Assembly: GCA_020047875.1 (NCBI GenBank) | Contig: JAIFNE010000009.1 | Location: 1-18,346 of the forward strand | Direction of reading: 5' to 3' | DNA length: 18,346 bases | Source of the DNA: Hydrogenophaga sp. | GTDB taxonomy: Bacteria; Pseudomonadota; Gammaproteobacteria; Burkholderiales; Burkholderiaceae_C | Part shown: positions 14,650 through 18,346 of the stretch, piece after piece | How positions within the stretch are numbered: the first letter of the stretch is position 1 | How the letters are laid out: each line of letters opens with the position of its first letter | Position numbers and translations under genes: made by a program | The notes under the pieces: model-generated | What the model saw: the letters and a program-made list of their open reading frames with translations, nothing else | Told to the model about the DNA's origin: nothing | The model's database searches: none

Positions 14650-14831
14650 TCCCGGCCAGCCCCACGCCCCACTTCCGCTCGCCCGACTTTCTGCACGCCC
14701 ACATGCGCGACACCTTGGCGTTCTGCCTGCCGCGCCCGCTGGACCCCACCGGCGGCCTGTTCCATTTTTTGCGCGACGACGGCGCGGTTGACGACCGCCA
14801 CAGGCGCCACCTGGTCAGCAGCACCCGCTGA
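14646..14831 (+). pseudogene. AGE-family (N-acylglucosamine 2-epimerase-like) epimerase/isomerase, N-terminal stump
   Basis: This is a 61-residue ORF that reads like the first part of an AGE-family sugar epimerase/isomerase: PDFLHAHMRDTLAFC, a DPTGGLFHFLRDDGAVDD block and RHRRHLVSSTR. In full-length members (about 390-420 residues) the text then continues into the (alpha/alpha)6 barrel. Here a TGA follows HLVSSTR at once, and I find no continuation in any frame of the next 85 bases. The ATG overlaps the stop of the preceding ATPase gene (ATGA, 14646-14649), showing that it was once the next gene of the eno-ftsB operon. All later barrel helices and catalytic residues are missing, so it is almost certainly non-functional, although translation of the short peptide is possible. 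Confidence 0.7.
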
Positions 14832-14916
14832 GTGGTCTCTCGACGTGCTGGACCTGCTCAACCCCAGCGCTGACGCAACACGCTGCCCTGAACAAGCCCT
14901 GGCAACAGCCCAGCGC

Positions 14917-16275
14917 TCAGCAGGTGGGTGGCAACAAAGCCCGCCCAACGCGAAGACCCGACATCCATGCGCCGTGGGCCGTGCCAAAGTGGCCGGGCTC
15001 GGTGGCCTCGCCGGCAAACCACAATGCGCCGCCCCAATCGGAACCGCCCAGCGCCTGGCGCATCTGCCCCGAACTGCCCACGGCGTTGAAGCTGTAGCTG
15101 CCCTGCGACAAGGGATCACGCCCCCAGCGCGTGATCTGCGCCGCCTGGGGCGCTGGAAAACGCGAACCAAACATGCCTCGCAAGGCTTCGTGTGCGCGGG
15201 CCACCGTGTCCTTGTCGTCCAGCGCTTCAAGCTGGCGCGCCTCGTGCGCGGCATGGAATGCCAACAGAACCGGCGCCTTCAAGCGCGATGCCAGCGACAC
15301 CCATTGGGACCACCGCCCCGCCTGCGGCCCTTGCCATTCAATCCAGTCCACATCGCTGGGCCAGTGCACACGCTCAAACCGCAGCCAGCATTTGTTCAGC
15401 AGCCCCATGCGCAGCGTCTCAATGGCCTGGACCCGCGCGGGGTGCAGCGCCTCGGCAAAATGCAACCCGCCCGCGCGAAGCACACCCAATGGCACCGTGA
15501 CCACCACCGCGCTCGCCCGAATTTCGCGGCGATCGGCCAGCGTGACACGTCCGGGTGCCAGAGCAACCACCCGCGTCGAAAGTCGCACATCCAGCCCCCG
15601 CGCCGCACGAACCACCAGCTGGTCAAAACCACCGGGGAACAGCGCATCAGCGCCGGCGTACTCCTCTGAATCCGACCCGTGCCAGGCGGACAGCTCGTCC
15701 GCAGCACCGCCGTATTCCTGCTCCAGCGTGGCGTTGATGTGATGGTGCACGCTCTGGCGCAATACCGGTGCGGCGCTCTGCCACGCAGGCAAGGCCTCCA
15801 GCGCAGCCATCACCGACTGGTCCTTATCGCGCCGCTCTGCTGCACGCAAAGCGCGATCAAGCATGCGATCTGCCGACGAGACATCGCGTGAGACAGCGTT
15901 TCCTTTGGCATCCAATGAAAGACTGGAATCGTACGAAGTCTCCACCCAGCGGGCTTGCGCCTCCCGGGCCAGGCCCGTGAGCGGATTGCCTTTGAGGCCA
16001 TGAATCCAGCTGGCCCCCAAGTCCATCGGCCACTGCGGCCACAGCCGGGATGTGTGCACGCGCCCACCCAGTCGGTCACGGGCTTCGAGCACGACGACCG
16101 GTCGGCCCGCATCTTGGAGCTGCCTCGCCACCGCCAGCCCGGCCAATCCGGCACCAATCACCACCACCGGGTCGGCACAAGCCCGAACGGGCCGCCCAGC
16201 CATAGCGTCTAAACCCGCACCCAAACCAGCGCCCAACAACAGCGATCGGCGCCTGAAACCCCCATGTGTGTTCAT
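14917..16275 (-). CDS. Flavin amine oxidase (FAD-dependent, polyamine/monoamine oxidase-like), Tat-type signal
   Basis: This is a 452-residue flavoprotein of the amine oxidase family. The N-terminus FRRRSLLLGAGLGAG (residues 7-21) looks like a Tat signal, suggesting export as a folded FAD enzyme. The Rossmann motif is VVVIGAGLAGLAVARQL (37-53), ending in VVLEARDRLGGRVHT. DLGASWIHG (85-93), the substrate-domain block LFPGGFDQLVVRAARG, VVTVPLGVLRAG and GLLNKCWLRF follow; K295 is the Lys that contacts flavin in polyamine oxidases and LSD1. The C-terminal FAD signature is LWFAGEATEPGHFGTAHGAWMSG. The substrate is unknown. It lies 85 bases beyond the epimerase stump in the opposite orientation and 68 bases downstream of hslO. 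The start at 16275 has only a weak Shine-Dalgarno. Confidence 0.88.
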   Translation of the reverse strand: MNTHGGFRRRSLLLGAGLGAGLDAMAGRPVRACADPVVVIGAGLAGLAVARQLQDAGRPVVVLEARDRLGGRVHTSRLWPQWPMDLGASWIHGLKGNPLTGLAREAQARWVETSYDSSLSLDAKGNAVSRDVSSADRMLDRALRAAERRDKDQSVMAALEALPAWQSAAPVLRQSVHHHINATLEQEYGGAADELSAWHGSDSEEYAGADALFPGGFDQLVVRAARGLDVRLSTRVVALAPGRVTLADRREIRASAVVVTVPLGVLRAGGLHFAEALHPARVQAIETLRMGLLNKCWLRFERVHWPSDVDWIEWQGPQAGRWSQWVSLASRLKAPVLLAFHAAHEARQLEALDDKDTVARAHEALRGMFGSRFPAPQAAQITRWGRDPLSQGSYSFNAVGSSGQMRQALGGSDWGGALWFAGEATEPGHFGTAHGAWMSGLRVGRALLPPTC

Positions 16276-16343
16276 CGACAGACCGCTACCGGGGCACCCA
16301 CTGGGCAGGCTTTGTTGATCATCGGTGTTCCCCCGTCCGTGGG

Positions 16344-17324
16344 TCAGTGCATGCCCGCTGACCCCGGCGCTTGCTTGAGCGGCTGCAAAAACACCTGCGC
16401 CGCATCCACCGGGTCAAACCGGTATTGCGCGCCGCAAAAATCGCAACCCACCTCCACCTGGCCTTGCTCGGCCAGAATCGACTCGACCTCCTCGCGCCCC
16501 AGGCTGCGCAGCATGCTGCTCACCCGCTCGCGCGAACAGCTGCAGGCAAAGCGGGGGCCCTGCGCACCGGTCAGCGGCTCGAAGCGGCGCAGGTCTTCTT
16601 CCCAGAACAGCCGACGCAGCACCGTCTCCACATCCAGCTCCAGCAGCTCTTCGCGCTTGAGGCTGGCAGCCAGGATGGCGATGCGGTTGTAGTCTTCGTT
16701 GCGGCCGATTTCGTCTTCGTCGCGCCGAATCGCGCCGCCACCCGACAGGTTGGCCTCGCCCTGCAGGGGCAGGCGTTGAATCAGCAGGCCAGCCGCGACC
16801 TTGTCGTTCGCGGCCAGCACCAGACGCGTGTCGAGCTGCTCGCTTTGCAGCATGTAGTGCTCGATCACCTCGCTGAGCTTCTCCAGCTTTTCGTGCTGGT
16901 CGCCAAACAGTGGCACCACGCCCTGGTAAGGCTGCTGGCCCGGCTGGCGGTCTTTCGGGTCGAGCGTGATGGCGCAGCGGCCCAGGTTGTTCACATTCAC
17001 CATCTGCGACAGCGAGGCATCGGCCGCCACCTCGCCTGTTACCGTGGCCGTGGCGCGCAGGCTCAGATCGGGCTGCACCTCGGCCACCGCCAGCTTCACC
17101 GGTCCATCGCCCATGATCTGCAGAATGAGCGCGCCGTTGAACTTGATGTTGGCCTGCATCAGCGCGGCCGCCGCCGTCATTTCGCCGAGCAACTCGACCA
17201 CCGGCTGCGGATAGCCACCGGCCTGTTCGCGGCGCTGCAGGATGTCTTGCCAGGCGCCAGTCAGGCGCACCAGCATGCCGCGCACCGGCAGACCTTCAAA
17301 AACAAATTTGTGAAGTTCGGACAA
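16344..17324 (-). CDS. hslO: Redox-regulated chaperone Hsp33
   Basis: Hsp33 is a cytoplasmic holdase activated by oxidation and unfolding; its zinc-binding cysteines act as the redox switch. The 326-residue product begins MSELHKFVFEGLPVRGMLVR and has the family core GEMTAAAALMQANIKFNG and LQIMGDGPVKLAVAE, then VNVNNLGRCAITLDPK and YQGVVPL. The C-terminal zinc centre is complete: CSC (about C261 and C263) and CDFC (about C294 and C297), the CxC...CxxC arrangement of functional Hsp33. Part of the linker carries the expected R/E-rich sequence (LGREEVESILAEQGQVEVG). It is followed by the flavin amine oxidase gene, and its start is 38 bases downstream of the gamma-carbonic anhydrase stop, so the - strand genes may share a transcript. 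Confidence 0.96.
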   Translation of the reverse strand: MSELHKFVFEGLPVRGMLVRLTGAWQDILQRREQAGGYPQPVVELLGEMTAAAALMQANIKFNGALILQIMGDGPVKLAVAEVQPDLSLRATATVTGEVAADASLSQMVNVNNLGRCAITLDPKDRQPGQQPYQGVVPLFGDQHEKLEKLSEVIEHYMLQSEQLDTRLVLAANDKVAAGLLIQRLPLQGEANLSGGGAIRRDEDEIGRNEDYNRIAILAASLKREELLELDVETVLRRLFWEEDLRRFEPLTGAQGPRFACSCSRERVSSMLRSLGREEVESILAEQGQVEVGCDFCGAQYRFDPVDAAQVFLQPLKQAPGSAGMH

Positions 17325-17362
17325 TCGTTTCTTTCGGTATCAATAGCGAACGCAAATCGCGT

Positions 17363-17887
17363 TCAGTTCAGCTTTTTCAAGGTGTGCCGAAAGCGCTGCG
17401 CGTTCTCAACATAGTGCCGGGCACTGGCGCGCAAACCCTCGATCTGCTCGGGCAACAGCGCCTTGACCACCCGCGCCGGGCTGCCCAGGATCATCGAGCC
17501 GTCGGGGAATTCCTTGCCCTCGGTCACCAGCGCGCCGGCACCCACCAGGCAGTGCTTGCCGATCTTCGCGCCGTTGAGCACCACCGCACCGATGCCGATC
17601 AGCGATCCCTCGCCAATCGTGCAGCCGTGCAGCATCGCCTGGTGCCCCACCGTGACATGCTCGCCAATGGTGAGCGGCTGGCCCACGTCGGCATGCAGCA
17701 CGCTGGCGTCCTGGATGTTGCTGCCGCGACCGATGGTGATGGTTTCGGTGTCGCCGCGAATGATCACGCCAAACCACACGCTGCTGTCCTCGGCCAGGCG
17801 CACGTTGCCGATCACCTGCGCGCTGTCTGCCACCCAGGCGGTGTCGGCGAGTTGCGGCGCCAGGCCATCAAGTTCGTAGAGTGCCAT
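17363..17887 (-). CDS. Gamma-class carbonic anhydrase-like hexapeptide protein
   Basis: This is a 174-residue left-handed beta-helix protein of the gamma carbonic anhydrase group (PaaY/YrdA/CaiE-like). The start at 17887 is preceded by AGAGGAAGG, a good ribosome-binding site; a longer frame from 17941 lacks such support. Hexapeptide repeats run from ~19 to ~145 (VIGNVRLAEDSSVWFGVIIR and similar). The three zinc ligands are present: H65 (VLHAD), H82 and H87 (VGHQAMLHGC), with conserved R44, D46, Q59 and D60. A C-terminal helix (ALLPEQIEGLRASARHYVEN) closes the trimeric fold. The extended acidic loop bearing the proton-shuttle Glu of the archaeal Cam enzyme is absent, as in most CamH/YrdA-like members, so carbonic anhydrase activity is uncertain. 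Confidence 0.92.
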   Translation of the reverse strand: MALYELDGLAPQLADTAWVADSAQVIGNVRLAEDSSVWFGVIIRGDTETITIGRGSNIQDASVLHADVGQPLTIGEHVTVGHQAMLHGCTIGEGSLIGIGAVVLNGAKIGKHCLVGAGALVTEGKEFPDGSMILGSPARVVKALLPEQIEGLRASARHYVENAQRFRHTLKKLN

Positions 17888-17951
17888 CGTGAACCTTCCT
17901 CTTTGCGGTAGGGCCGTGCGGCGCCGCCCAAGGCGACCCACAGGCCAAACC

Positions 17952-17957
17952 TAGAAT
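17952..17957 (+). promoter_or_regulatory. Candidate -10 box of the DUF455 gene (possibly leaderless)
   Basis: TAGAAT matches the -10 consensus at five of six positions and ends seven bases before the ATG of the DUF455 gene. The expected +1 would then fall on or beside the start codon, giving a leaderless transcript. AGGG immediately before the ATG is too close to be a normal Shine-Dalgarno. No clear -35 is seen. Confidence 0.4.
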
Positions 17958-17964
17958 TGTAGGG

Positions 17965-18346
17965 ATGACCGCCGCGCCATCCACGCCACCCCAGCCGCCA
18001 CCGAGTCCGCCGCAGGCGTCTGCCCGAGCGCTTGCCCTGCGGGCACTGTGCCTGAGCGATCCGCAGGCCAAGGTGGCCGCGGCGGGCCAGCCCATCGCCC
18101 CGCAAGAAGCCCTGGCAGCGCCACCCGGCTGCATGCTGCCCGGCAGACCGGAGCGCCCGGCACTGGTGTCGCCCATGGCGGTGTCACACCGCTCGCCTTT
18201 CACGCCTGAGGGTCTGGCCGGCCTGCTGCATGCCGTGGCGCACATCGAATTCAATGCCATCAACCTGGCGCTGGACGCTGCCTGGCGCTTCCCCGACATG
18301 CCCGAAGACTTTTACCGCGACTGGCTGCGCGTGGCCGACGAAGAAG
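17965..18346 (+). CDS. DUF455 family ferritin-like protein (partial, 3' end outside window)
   Basis: The first 127 residues are visible. The start at 17965 opens with a low-complexity Pro/Ala-rich tail (about residues 1-18), then helices ARALALRALCLSDPQAKV. The DUF455 signature follows: GRPERPALVSP, HRSPFTPEGLAGLLHAVAHI and EFNAINLALDAAWRFPDMP, leading to DFYRDWLRVADEE at the window edge. The Glu and His in HIEFNAI are the first metal-ligand-type residues of the ferritin-like four-helix fold, which is thought to bind a di-iron or similar centre. Function is not established. It is divergent from the gamma carbonic anhydrase-like gene, with 77 bases between the starts. Confidence 0.86.
   Translation, partial: MTAAPSTPPQPPPSPPQASARALALRALCLSDPQAKVAAAGQPIAPQEALAAPPGCMLPGRPERPALVSPMAVSHRSPFTPEGLAGLLHAVAHIEFNAINLALDAAWRFPDMPEDFYRDWLRVADEE

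Noticed and set aside
14788..15669. 293-codon + strand frame after the epimerase stump, considered as a displaced epimerase C-terminus
   Set aside because: It is mostly the complement of the amine oxidase gene and shows none of the AGE-family barrel motifs.

Overview
The window is about 18.3 kb of GC-rich, tightly packed chromosomal DNA. It most likely comes from a betaproteobacterium of the order Burkholderiales, probably family Comamonadaceae (Hydrogenophaga/Acidovorax-like). This rests on the gene neighbourhood (DUF3460-scpA; pyrG-kdsA-DUF1330-eno-ftsB), on the style of the encoded proteins, and on an intergenic GC-rich repeat between scpA and nadB that resembles a repeat I associate with Comamonadaceae genomes. 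No RNA gene, CRISPR array, insertion sequence or phage gene was seen, and no gene-free stretch exceeds about 155 bases.

Left part (1-3289, + strand): the 3' end of a SulP-type anion transporter with its STAS domain, a small DUF3460 protein, the condensin subunit gene scpA, the repeat, and nadB (L-aspartate oxidase, first step of de novo NAD synthesis). Next (3315-6844) comes a compact tungstate uptake locus. The operon tupB-tupC-tupA runs on the - strand with 4-base ATGA overlaps, and a one-component regulator with a ModE/LysR-like HTH and a periplasmic-binding-protein-like sensor domain is divergently transcribed from it.

Middle (6875-9221, - strand): coaBC (coenzyme A synthesis) followed by a Tat-exported metallo-beta-lactamase-fold hydrolase. 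From 9375 a housekeeping run on the + strand reads pyrG, kdsA, a DUF1330 gene, eno, ftsB and a NadR-like P-loop ATPase. It ends in a severely truncated AGE-family (N-acylglucosamine 2-epimerase-like) gene that keeps only its first ~60 codons. Directly behind this stump lies an oppositely oriented, Tat-signal-bearing flavin amine oxidase (14917-16275), so the stump marks a rearrangement breakpoint.

Right part (16344-18346): hslO (redox chaperone Hsp33) and a gamma-class carbonic anhydrase-like gene on the - strand, then the start of a DUF455 ferritin-like protein on the + strand, cut by the window end.

Most genes are conserved core metabolism and cell-division functions. I do not see convincing evidence for an undescribed multi-gene system. 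The points most worth a second look are the tungstate divergon with its candidate operator, the truncated epimerase/amine oxidase junction, the Cys-cluster tail on the NadR-like ATPase, the pyrG leader hairpin and the intergenic repeat.
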